Assembly (NCBI RefSeq): GCF_023111095.1
Contig: NZ_JALGYW010000007.1
Span: 62,001 to 126,000, forward strand
Direction: 5' to 3'
Length of the DNA: 64,000 nucleotides
Source: Maribellus sp. YY47
GTDB lineage: Bacteria; Bacteroidota; Bacteroidia; Bacteroidales; Prolixibacteraceae
Part shown: positions 56,429 through 64,000 of the stretch, piece after piece
Layout: every line of letters begins with the position of its first letter
Position numbering within the stretch: position 1 is the first letter of the stretch
Translations under genes and position numbers: made by a program
Notes under the pieces: generated by a model
The model's database searches: none
Told to the model about the DNA's origin: nothing
Seen by the model: the letters and a program-made list of their open reading frames with translations, nothing else

Positions 56429-57661
56429 CTACTTTGAACTTTCCTCGCTTATTTCAACCCGCCGCATTTTGCTTCCCGGGTAAACTTTCAAGGCTTCCTG
56501 TAAAATTTTAAGCGCTTTTGCCAGGTCTTCCTTTTTCAGTACGTAGGCAATCCTCACCTCATCCTGTCCTTTGTCGGGAACTGTATAAAATCCGGAAGCC
56601 GGAGCCAAAAAGATCGTTTCTCCTTCGTAACTAAATTCAGACAGCAACCATTCGCAGAAGCGGTCTGAATTATCAACGGGCAAACGGGCCACGGTATAAA
56701 AGGCGCCCATCGGAATCGGAGAATAAACACCGTCAATCCGGTTAAGACCATCGATCAGAAACTTACGGCGGTTTACATATTCGTTGTAATTGTTGAGCAT
56801 GTAATCCGGATCAGCATCCAAAGAAGCTTCGGCAGCGATCTGCCCGATCAGTGGCGGACTCAAACGGGCCTGACAAAACTTCATCACATTCTTTTTAACC
56901 GCTTCGTTTTTGGTGATCAGCGCACCAATTCTTAGTCCGCATTCGCTGTACCGTTTCGAAACCGAATCGATCAGCACCACGTTTTGCTCAATACCTTCGA
57001 GGTGAAATGCTGAAATATACGGAGCCCCGGTGTAACAAAACTCGCGATAAACCTCATCCGAAAAAAGATACAAATCGTACTTCTTAACAAGGTCACGAAT
57101 TTCATTCATTTCCTGTTGCGTATACAGATACCCGGTTGGATTGTTCGGGTTGCAAATCATGATCCCCTTGGTTTTTGGGGTAATCAGTTTTTCGAATTCT
57201 TCCACCGGTGGCAGCGAAAAACCTTCTTCGATCGTGGCTGCAATGGAACGGATTTTTGCTCCGGCCACAATAGCGAAAGCCTCGTAGTTGGCGTAAGCTG
57301 GTTCCGGAACAATGATTTCATCTCCCGGATCGAGACAACTCATAAAAGCAAATGTTACGGCCTCACTTCCCCCTGCAGTAATGATGATGTCCTCGGTATT
57401 TACATCAATGTCAAACTTATGGTAGTATTTCGCCAGTTTTTGCCGGAACGAAAAAATTCCTTCACTGGGTGTATATTCAAGTATTTTTCGGTCGATGTTC
57501 TGAATTGCCGCCAGCGCTTCTTTCGGAGTAGGCAAATCGGGTTGTCCGATATTTAGATGATATACTTTTACCCCCCTTTCCCTGGCTTTCTGAGCCAATG
57601 GAGCTAATTTCCTGATGGGTGAATCAGGCATTATCCTTCCCCTGTCTGATACTGTCGGCAT
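56429..57661 (-). CDS. Class I/II pyridoxal-phosphate aminotransferase
   Basis: A 410-residue PLP enzyme of fold type I, probably an aspartate- or aromatic-type aminotransferase. It shows VYHLNIGQPDLPTPKEAL, the cofactor-contact GGSEAVTFAFM, ICNPNNPTGYLYT, the Tyr of YLFSDEVYREFCY, and the PLP lysine in LIDSVSKRYSECGLRIG. Length and motifs match the AspC-like group common in Bacteroidota; substrate preference cannot be fixed from sequence. It is divergent from alanine dehydrogenase, with 238 bases between them, and the two could work together in alanine and aspartate metabolism. Confidence 0.92.
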   Translation of the reverse strand: MPTVSDRGRIMPDSPIRKLAPLAQKARERGVKVYHLNIGQPDLPTPKEALAAIQNIDRKILEYTPSEGIFSFRQKLAKYYHKFDIDVNTEDIIITAGGSEAVTFAFMSCLDPGDEIIVPEPAYANYEAFAIVAGAKIRSIAATIEEGFSLPPVEEFEKLITPKTKGIMICNPNNPTGYLYTQQEMNEIRDLVKKYDLYLFSDEVYREFCYTGAPYISAFHLEGIEQNVVLIDSVSKRYSECGLRIGALITKNEAVKKNVMKFCQARLSPPLIGQIAAEASLDADPDYMLNNYNEYVNRRKFLIDGLNRIDGVYSPIPMGAFYTVARLPVDNSDRFCEWLLSEFSYEGETIFLAPASGFYTVPDKGQDEVRIAYVLKKEDLAKALKILQEALKVYPGSKMRRVEISEESSK

Positions 57662-57853
57662 GTTAATTTTTTTTACAAGTCAGCAAATATAATTTTATCA
57701 ATCTGAAAATAACCGCGATTAAAAAATTTCATTTTAGAATATTATTGATAATTTAACTTCCAAATTAACAACATATTATGACCCTGGATGTTTAATCATC
57801 CATAAACGATTAATTCATTAAGTTTTATCATGTTTTCGTTACCCTGCTCTTTC

Positions 57854-57861
57854 TACTTTTG
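57854..57861 (+). promoter_or_regulatory. -7 promoter box of alanine dehydrogenase
   Basis: TACTTTTG is a full match to the Bacteroidota TAnnTTTG element, 38 bases before the ald start codon, which gives a leader of about 30 bases. A TTTT-rich but imperfect -33 region lies near 57833. Confidence 0.55.
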
Positions 57862-57899
57862 AATAGCAAATTATACTATTAATACTAAATCTTTCAGAT

Positions 57900-59012
57900 A
57901 TGATTATTGGTGTTCCAAAAGAAATTAAAAATAACGAGAACCGCATTGCCCTTACTCCTGCAGGTGCGGCTGAATTAACAAAACGTGGCCACCAGGTTTA
58001 TGTTCAGGCCGGTGGCGGTTCAGGCAGTGGTTTTCCCGATGAAGACTATGTAGCGGCAGGTGCGCAAATTCTTCCGACAATTGAAGATGTTTACGGCATC
58101 GCCGAAATGATCATAAAAGTAAAAGAGCCGATCGAATCAGAATACAAGCTTATTAAAAAAGATCAGATCTTATATACTTATTTTCATTTTGCCTCTAACG
58201 AACAGTTAACTGACGCGATGTTAAAAAGTGGTGCGGTTTGCCTGGCTTACGAAACCGTTGAATTACCTAACCGTACGCTTCCCTTGCTGATTCCCATGAG
58301 TGAAGTTGCCGGCCGCATGTCAATACAGGAAGGCGCCAAATACCTCGAAAAAACATTTGGCGGTTACGGCGTATTGCTGGGCGGCGTTCCCGGTGTTCCT
58401 CCGGCTAATGTACTGATCATCGGCGGTGGAATTGTAGGTACTGAAGCTGCAAAAATGGCTGCCGGTCTGGGCGCTGACGTTACCATTATGGATGTTTCGC
58501 TGCCACGCCTGCGTTACCTCGACGACATTATGCCACCGAATGTAAAAACCATGATGAGCAACGAATACAACATTCGTGCAGCCGTTAAACAAAATGACCT
58601 GATCATTGGCGCGGTGCTTATTCCCGGAGCCAAAGCTCCTCATCTGGTAACCCGCGACATGCTGTCGACCATGAAACCGGGAACGGTTTTGGTTGATGTG
58701 GCAGTTGACCAGGGCGGATGTTTCGAAACCACCATGGCCACTACACATGCTGAACCAACTTTTGTGGTCGATCATGTACTTCACTATTGTGTGGCCAACA
58801 TGCCGGGTGCGGTTCCGCGTACTTCAACCATCGCCTTAACCAATGCAACTCTGCCCTATGCCATCCAGATTGCACAAAAAGGATGGAAACAGGCTTGTAT
58901 CGACAGCGAACCTTTGCGAAAAGGGCTGAATGTAGTTGACGGCAAAGTGGTTTACGAAGGGGTTGCCGAAGCTTTCAACCTTCCGTACCACGATGTAAAT
59001 ACAGTGTTATAA
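57900..59012 (+). CDS. ald: Alanine dehydrogenase
   Basis: NAD-dependent enzyme that interconverts alanine with pyruvate and ammonia. The 370 residues match the family throughout: MIIGVPKEIKNNENRIALTP at the start, the substrate-site region SEVAGRMSIQEGAKYLEK, the Rossmann motif VLIIGGGIVGTEAAKMAAGL near 170-190, and HYCVANMPGAVPRTSTIAL near 294-312. All key residues I can check are in place. A good terminator follows at 59035. Confidence 0.97.
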   Translation: MIIGVPKEIKNNENRIALTPAGAAELTKRGHQVYVQAGGGSGSGFPDEDYVAAGAQILPTIEDVYGIAEMIIKVKEPIESEYKLIKKDQILYTYFHFASNEQLTDAMLKSGAVCLAYETVELPNRTLPLLIPMSEVAGRMSIQEGAKYLEKTFGGYGVLLGGVPGVPPANVLIIGGGIVGTEAAKMAAGLGADVTIMDVSLPRLRYLDDIMPPNVKTMMSNEYNIRAAVKQNDLIIGAVLIPGAKAPHLVTRDMLSTMKPGTVLVDVAVDQGGCFETTMATTHAEPTFVVDHVLHYCVANMPGAVPRTSTIALTNATLPYAIQIAQKGWKQACIDSEPLRKGLNVVDGKVVYEGVAEAFNLPYHDVNTVL

Positions 59013-59034
59013 CAAAACCTATCGCTATATTTCC

Positions 59035-59066
59035 AAGCCTTTCCGGTCATTCGGGAAGGCTTTTTT
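59035..59066 (+). terminator. Rho-independent terminator of ald
   Basis: AAGCCTTTCCG pairs with CGGGAAGGCTT across a 6-base loop, followed by six T, 22 bases after the stop codon. Confidence 0.9.
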
Positions 59067-59165
59067 ATTGAAAGCCGATCAACGAAAGACAGGTATTTTT
59101 CGTCCGGAAGTACTGTCAATCTATGATCAACTACCTGTTCCGGACGATTTCCCTTCGGTCATTTC

Positions 59166-59329
59166 ATCCCGGCGTTACACACCGGGTTAATCACATTTAG
59201 CGCTTTCAGCGCCATAAAAAGGGAAGAGTTCAAACATCACAGTCCGGTTTTACTCGTCTTAACTTTCTAATTCTGCTCAATATCCCGAAGGGATAAAGTA
59301 GGATTAACCTCGGGTGAAACCCGGGGTGA
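59166..59329. repeat. Inverted pair of REP-like elements
   Basis: The left element (59166-59214) and the reverse complement of the right element (59281-59329) share a layout: a GC-rich hairpin (CCCGGCGTTACACACCGGG, or CCCCGGGTTTCACCCGAGG), a common GGTTAATC spacer, and a second hairpin (GCGCTTTCAGCGC, or TATCCCTTCGGGATA). They face each other about 65 bases apart, like the paired REPs of BIME elements. The family differs from the copies near the RAYT gene. No gene lies in 59067-59532 otherwise. Confidence 0.75.
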
Positions 59330-59532
59330 TATGTAAGTAAAATCAAAGGCGCAATCAATAAGCGAATCAAGGCACAATCGTTCTATGCGCCTTGTAATCC
59401 AGCAATCTTTATAAAATGCTGTCAACAATCCGCACTTTCATTCCTGTTGGAGATTCCCGGGAATCATGATTGTTTTATTGAACCCCTGCACTTCCCCTAA
59501 ATGTTGTATATTTAAACCCCAAAGCGCAGGCC

Positions 59533-60348
59533 ATGGGGAAAACCAAACAAAAACTTTACGAGATTATTTTTGAAGCAGATACACCTGCAGGAAAGCTTTT
59601 TGATGTAGCCTTACTTTTTGTGATCCTGCTTAGTGTGGCATTGGTCATGCTCGAAAGCGTTCCATTTATCCGACAGGATTACTACTCGCTTCTGCACATT
59701 ATAGAGTGGGTCATTACCGGTATTTTCACCCTTGAATACCTGCTTCGGATCCTCATTATCCGAAAACCTTTCCGTTATATTTTCAGTTTCTACGGCATTA
59801 TCGATTTTCTGTCGGTCATCCCAACCTACATCGGGTTATTCCTGGTGGGCTCGCACAGTCTGGTGGTTATCCGGATATTACGCATGCTCAGGGTTTTCCG
59901 AATCCTGAAACTAAGCCGTTACACGCAGGCAGGGCGATCGCTGGCGCAGGCCATTTGGGCCAGCCGCGAAAAAATAAGCGTTTTTATATTTTTTGTGGTG
60001 GTGCTGGTTATTGTAGTGGGTACCATTATGTATTTGATTGAAGGCGAAGCGCACGGATTCACCAGTATTCCAAGGGGAATTTACTGGGCCATTGTAACAC
60101 TTACCACAGTCGGCTATGGCGACATCAGTCCGCAAACACCGTTCGGACAATTTATGGCGAGCATTGTTATGATTATGGGCTATGCAATTATTGCAGTACC
60201 TACCGGCATTATTACTGCCGAAATTATCAATCCATCGAACCGCGACAACACACAGGTTTGTCCGCAATGCCTTTGGCCGCACCACGATGACGATGCTGTT
60301 TTCTGCAAAAAATGCGGTGTAAAAATCAATCCCACAGAAAAAAACTAA
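59533..60348 (+). CDS. Voltage-gated-type potassium channel with C-terminal zinc ribbon
   Basis: A 271-residue six-helix ion channel. A charged S4-like helix is seen in VVIRILRMLRVFRILKLSRY (about 113-132). The pore loop carries the K+ selectivity filter in TVGYGDISPQTPFG near 192-205. The end of the protein has a two-pair Cys zinc ribbon (CPQCLWPHHDDDAVFCKKCG, about 243-262), which is seen in some prokaryotic channels of this group. It is complete and would sit in the inner membrane. It stands alone between ald and thyA. Confidence 0.93.
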   Translation: MGKTKQKLYEIIFEADTPAGKLFDVALLFVILLSVALVMLESVPFIRQDYYSLLHIIEWVITGIFTLEYLLRILIIRKPFRYIFSFYGIIDFLSVIPTYIGLFLVGSHSLVVIRILRMLRVFRILKLSRYTQAGRSLAQAIWASREKISVFIFFVVVLVIVVGTIMYLIEGEAHGFTSIPRGIYWAIVTLTTVGYGDISPQTPFGQFMASIVMIMGYAIIAVPTGIITAEIINPSNRDNTQVCPQCLWPHHDDDAVFCKKCGVKINPTEKN

Positions 60349-60489
60349 ACGGTTCAATTAACAACACCCAAACATTTGTGGATATTTAAATGCATCATTT
60401 GGGGAACACCATTTTTTGAATTTCTATTTTTACCAAAAATTACAGTGACATCCTCTCCATAAATAAGGATTTCACGAAAATGAATGATT

Positions 60490-61284
60490 ATGAGGCAGTA
60501 TTTGGATTTATTGGAAACCATTTTGAAAGAGGGAACAAAAAAGGAAGACCGGACAGGCACCGGCACAATCAGCCGGTTTGGACATCAAATGCGTTTTGAT
60601 CTGAGTGAAGGATTCCCGATGGTAACTACCAAAAAGCTGCACCTGAAGTCGATCATTTATGAATTGCTGTGGTTTCTTGCCGGCGACACCAATATAAAAT
60701 ACTTGCAGGACAACGGCGTTCGGATTTGGAACGAATGGGCCGACGATGATGGAACCCTGGGCCATATTTACGGCTACCAGTGGCGCAGCTGGCCGACTCC
60801 CGATGGAAAACACATCGATCAGATCAGCCAGGTGGTCGACTCGATCAAAAATAATCCCGACTCGCGCAGACACCTGGTTAGTGCGTGGAATGTGGGTGAA
60901 CTAGATAAAATGAACCTGCCCCCCTGCCACATCCTTTTCCAGTTTTATGTGGCCGACGGAAAACTTTCGTGCCAGCTTTACCAGCGTAGCGCTGATGTAT
61001 TTCTGGGCGTTCCGTTTAATATCGCTTCGTATGCGCTGCTCACACTGATGATGGCGCAAATAACCGGACTAAAACCGGGAGATTTCGTGCATACTCTTGG
61101 CGATGCACACATTTATTCGAACCACATCGAGCAGGTAAAGCTTCAGCTATCGCGCGAACCGTATCCCCTGCCAAGCATGAAAATCAACCCGGATGTCAAA
61201 AGCATTTTCGATTTTAAATACGAAGATTTTGAACTGGTAAATTACCAATCGCATCCACACATTAAAGGAGTAGTAGCCGTTTAA
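60490..61284 (+). CDS. thyA: Thymidylate synthase
   Basis: Makes dTMP from dUMP with methylene-tetrahydrofolate. I prefer the ATG at 60490 ([12 protein letters not shown]), giving 264 residues as in the Escherichia coli enzyme; an ATG two codons upstream at 60484 is possible. Motifs include [38 protein letters not shown], the active-site Cys in [14 protein letters not shown] (about 146), [20 protein letters not shown] and [12 protein letters not shown]. The folA gene follows after 10 bases, so the two are a folate-coupled operon. Confidence 0.98.
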   Translation: MRQYLDLLETILKEGTKKEDRTGTGTISRFGHQMRFDLSEGFPMVTTKKLHLKSIIYELLWFLAGDTNIKYLQDNGVRIWNEWADDDGTLGHIYGYQWRSWPTPDGKHIDQISQVVDSIKNNPDSRRHLVSAWNVGELDKMNLPPCHILFQFYVADGKLSCQLYQRSADVFLGVPFNIASYALLTLMMAQITGLKPGDFVHTLGDAHIYSNHIEQVKLQLSREPYPLPSMKINPDVKSIFDFKYEDFELVNYQSHPHIKGVVAV

Positions 61285-61294
61285 TTTTTCCAAA

Positions 61295-61798
61295 ATGATT
61301 CAAAAAAACATTTCCATTATAGTTGCTGTTGCCGAGAATTTTGCGATTGGCAAAAACAACGACCTGCTTTTTCATTTGCCCAACGATTTAAAACGTTTCA
61401 AGGCAATCACTTCCAGGCACAGCCTGATTATGGGACGTAACACCCTGCTTTCGTTACCCAAATGGCCGCTACCCAACCGCCGTCATATTGTAATCACCGA
61501 TAAAAAAGACGATGTATTTCCGGGTTGCGAGGTAGTGTTTTCGATCGACGAAGCCATTGAAAAAGTAAAGGGAGAGGAAGAAGCTTTTGTGATTGGAGGC
61601 GGCATGGTTTACCGCCAATTTTATCCGCTGGCCGGAAAATTGTACCTTACACTGGTACACCAGTCTTTTGATGCCGATGTTTATTTCCCGGAAATCGACT
61701 ACGCCGAATGGCACGAAAACGAACGGGAAGACTTTTTTGATGAGAAAAATAATTTCAATTATTCTTACCTGAATCTGGAACGAAAAAAGATGGAATGA
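61295..61798 (+). CDS. folA: Dihydrofolate reductase
   Basis: Reduces dihydrofolate, which thymidylate synthase regenerates, to tetrahydrofolate with NADPH. It has 167 residues. Visible motifs are ISIIVAVAENFAIGKNNDLL with the start of the cofactor loop, FHLPNDLKRFKAITSRHSLI with the substrate-site Asp, GRNTLLSLPKWPLPNRRHIV, and GEEEAFVIGGGMVYRQFYP. It lies 10 bases after thyA and overlaps the antiporter gene by 4 bases (ATGA), so the three were one operon. Confidence 0.97.
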   Translation: MIQKNISIIVAVAENFAIGKNNDLLFHLPNDLKRFKAITSRHSLIMGRNTLLSLPKWPLPNRRHIVITDKKDDVFPGCEVVFSIDEAIEKVKGEEEAFVIGGGMVYRQFYPLAGKLYLTLVHQSFDADVYFPEIDYAEWHENEREDFFDEKNNFNYSYLNLERKKME

Positions 61799-63017
61799 AT
61801 GTTCTTCTGGTAATAGGGCTACTACTGATTGCAGGCTATTCTCTCGGGTACCTGGCGTCAAAAATCGGATTGCCCAAAATTATCGGATACATCGCCACCG
61901 GAATCGTCTTCAGCCCTTATTCTTTTGGCATTCTCGACAAAAGCATACTCCCTCAAACCGAACCGCTCATTGATGTAAGCCTGGCGTTTATTGCATTTGA
62001 AGTGGGAGGTACACTGAAATGGGATAAAATCAAAAATTACGGAAAGGTATTGATCGCATTCTTTTGCTCGAAAGCCTTTTACCGTTTTTCCTGGTGCTGA
62101 TTTTCATCAGCCTGAGCGGCTATCTGTTCCCGGGCATTTTCTCGATGCAAAGTCACTGGATACTTATTCTGGCACTGCTGATAGCGCCGCTGGCCAGTCC
62201 GACAGATCCCTCTGCAACCATTGCCGTTATTCACCAGTACAAAGCAAAAGGCCAGGTTTCGGACACCATAATGGAAGTTGCCGCTCTCGACGATGCGATG
62301 GCGGTATTGCTGTTTAGTATTTCGGTGGCAGTTGCTGCTATTGTGGCCGGAAACAACGACACCAGCATCAGTTCATCGGTTTTACACGCTTTTTATAAAA
62401 TAGCAGGCGCAGTTTTGGCGGGAGGAATTACCGGGTGGCTGACGGGCTTTTTATCCAAAATGCTAAAAATAGAGAACGAAGGACAGTGGATTGTTTTGCT
62501 CGCAGCCGTCATCATTTTTACTTTTGGAATAGCCTCATTTTTGAATCTGGATGAGATACTTGCTGCCATGGCTTTGGGGGCCTTTATTACCAACTTCAAC
62601 AAACAAAGCAAATTACTTTTCAAAATTGTGGAACGTTATACCGAAGCATTGATTATGTTGCTTTTCTTTATTCTCTCCGGCCTCCATCTCGACCTGTTTG
62701 CCATCCCCGATGCTACCTTGCTCATTCTGATTTTTGTGCTCCTGAGAATTACCGGGAAGTATTTCGGTGCGCGACTGGGCGCTTCGTGGGCACACGCTCC
62801 TCAAAAAGTAAGAAGATACACCAGTGGCGGACTGATTCCGCAAGGAGGAATTGTTATCGGATTGGCCTTGCTGATCTCAAAAAATCCTGCTTTTTCAAAC
62901 ATTGCCCATCCTCTTCTGGCGGTGATCATGGGAAGCGCCATTTTCCACGAGTTACTTGGCCCCCTGGCTGCTATCCGTGCATTAAAAAAGGCAGGTGAAA
63001 TTCCAGGCAAAACTTAA
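61795..63017 (+). pseudogene. CPA2-type cation:proton antiporter, interrupted by one frameshift
   Basis: A Na+/H+ exchanger-like protein of about 407 residues, read in two frames. The first 90 or so residues (VIGLLLIAGYSLGYLASKIG, then SLAFIAFEVGGTLKWDKIK) end in a wrong-frame stop at 62100. The rest continues one frame back with ESLLPFFLVLIFISLSGYLF, ASPTDPSATIAVIHQYKAK and DDAMAVLLFSISVAVAA. Adding one T to the run at 62062-62065 restores IAFFLLESLLPFF without a gap. The residual gene lacks the usual C-terminal TrkA domains but that may be normal for this short type. It overlaps folA by 4 bases. A single lost base in a T run may be a sequencing error rather than true decay. Confidence 0.85.
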
Positions 63018-63060
63018 TTTTCGGCAAAAAAATTATACTTTCCCCTTCAAAAATCATACG

Positions 63061-64000
63061 ATGAAAAGAACTGCTGCTGCATCACTTCTATTAATGTTTT
63101 GTTTCACTGCTTTTGCACAAAAGCAATCGCTGTTAAAGCTCAAATATGAAGAGAACTATACTCCAACCTATTCCGAAGTAATTGAAATGTTCCGTTTGCT
63201 CGACAGAACCTATGAAAATGCAGTTCTGCTTGAAAAAGGAAAAACCGACAACGGCAAGCCCCTGCATCTTTTTGTGATCAACAACGAGCCTGTTTTTGAT
63301 CCTGCAATCCTTCGGGAACAGGGCAAAACAGTTTTACTGATCAACAACGGAATTCATCCGGGAGAACCCGAAGGAATTGACGCCAGTTTAGAATTTGCCG
63401 ACGACATACTTCGTAACAAGGATGACCTGGCTGAGCTCCTCGAAAATACAGTGATCATTATGATTCCGGTCTATAATATCGGCGGCCATTTAAACCGCAG
63501 TGCCTATAACCGTTCGGGACAAACCACCCCCTACGAAACAGGATTCAGAGGAAATGCCAAGAACCTCGACCTGAATCGTGATTTTACAAAAAGCGATTCA
63601 CAAAATGCACTTAGTTTTTACGAAATTTTTAACGAATGGAACCCAGATGTTTTTCTCGACACACATACCACCAATGGTTCCGATCATCAGTATTCCATCA
63701 CGCTCATTCCACCATCTCCGGCCCGATATCCTAAAGTAATGCAGGAATTTATTCAGAACGATTTTGTTCCGGCGCTTTATAATGATATGAAAAAGGGAAC
63801 TTACGAAATGATTCCCTATGTCAATTACATTTACCACGATCCAAGACAGGGAATGGCTCTTTTCCAGGGAAGCCCGCGCTACTCGAACGAATTTGCCACC
63901 ATGTTTCACAGCCTCGGATTGGTGACAGAAAATCATATCTATAAAAATTACTCCGACCGTGTAAAATCGTGTTATCAGTTTATTCAGGTATTGGCCGAAT
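63061..64000 (+). CDS. M14-family zinc carboxypeptidase, truncated by the window edge
   Basis: The first 313 residues of an exported metallocarboxypeptidase; the frame is open to the right edge of the window. The signal peptide is about 1-20 (TAFAQ). The zinc ligands are in NNGIHPGEPEG (His-x-x-Glu type) and in FLDTHTTNG (the third His), and the substrate pair Asn-Arg is in NLDLNRDF. The region YVNYIYHDPRQGMALFQG follows. It begins 43 bases after the antiporter gene. Members trim C-terminal residues of peptides or act on peptidoglycan; the substrate is not known. Confidence 0.9.
   Translation, partial: MKRTAAASLLLMFCFTAFAQKQSLLKLKYEENYTPTYSEVIEMFRLLDRTYENAVLLEKGKTDNGKPLHLFVINNEPVFDPAILREQGKTVLLINNGIHPGEPEGIDASLEFADDILRNKDDLAELLENTVIIMIPVYNIGGHLNRSAYNRSGQTTPYETGFRGNAKNLDLNRDFTKSDSQNALSFYEIFNEWNPDVFLDTHTTNGSDHQYSITLIPPSPARYPKVMQEFIQNDFVPALYNDMKKGTYEMIPYVNYIYHDPRQGMALFQGSPRYSNEFATMFHSLGLVTENHIYKNYSDRVKSCYQFIQVLAE

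Overview
This window looks like a chromosome segment from a Bacteroidota bacterium, probably a marine or sediment member of the Marinilabiliales such as Prolixibacteraceae (the family is inferred, not proven). The evidence is a SusC/SusD pair controlled by an ECF sigma factor and a FecR-type anti-sigma factor, SPII lipoproteins, a C-terminal domain resembling a type IX sorting signal, TAnnTTTG-type promoter boxes, a LL-diaminopimelate aminotransferase, and DUF families typical of this phylum. I see no rRNA, tRNA or CRISPR array.

Positions 438-22233 form a plus-strand glycan-utilisation region. It runs sigma factor, anti-sigma factor, SusC, SusD, two discoidin-type surface lipoproteins and a hairpin terminator. 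A second run of exported proteins follows: an 827-residue lipoprotein of unknown function with an internal duplication, a FAD-dependent oxidoreductase with carbohydrate-binding-like modules, a GH36-like alpha-galactosidase, a GDSL plus alpha/beta-hydrolase fusion esterase, a second FAD oxidoreductase, and a protein with an FMN-transferase-like DGYTGAT motif. Together they suggest capture, deacylation, galactose removal and oxidation of a complex, acylated, galactose-containing polysaccharide.

Positions 22274-27844 hold a minus-strand efflux operon (TetR, TolC, HlyD, two ABC-2 permeases) with no ATPase gene. Positions 28041-33226 carry a second small carbohydrate patch: a GH105 gene broken by several lesions, a DUF4861 protein, a GH9 cellulase-like lipoprotein and a Tat-exported sugar isomerase-like protein.

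Positions 33334-52310 are mostly housekeeping genes on the minus strand: a patatin/Omp85 protein, a phosphoribosyltransferase, a giant NtrY-like histidine kinase, RlmH, two rhomboid proteases, MutL, an iron-type alcohol dehydrogenase, CorA, Der, Era and a DapF-like epimerase. A DUF4783/YihY pair lies on the plus strand. The DapF-like protein has Ser where the first catalytic Cys is expected, and MutL has altered endonuclease motifs.

Positions 52323-56400 are the most plastic part. A RAYT-type HUH transposase lies beside an AT-rich HEPN/Abi_C-like gene that is bracketed by two direct copies of a palindromic REP-like element. After dapL there is a noncoding array of seven 63-bp units arranged as 126-bp dimers. 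Downstream are a class I aminotransferase, alanine dehydrogenase, an inverted pair of REP-like elements, a voltage-gated-type potassium channel, thyA, folA, a frameshifted CPA2 antiporter and an M14 carboxypeptidase that runs off the right edge.
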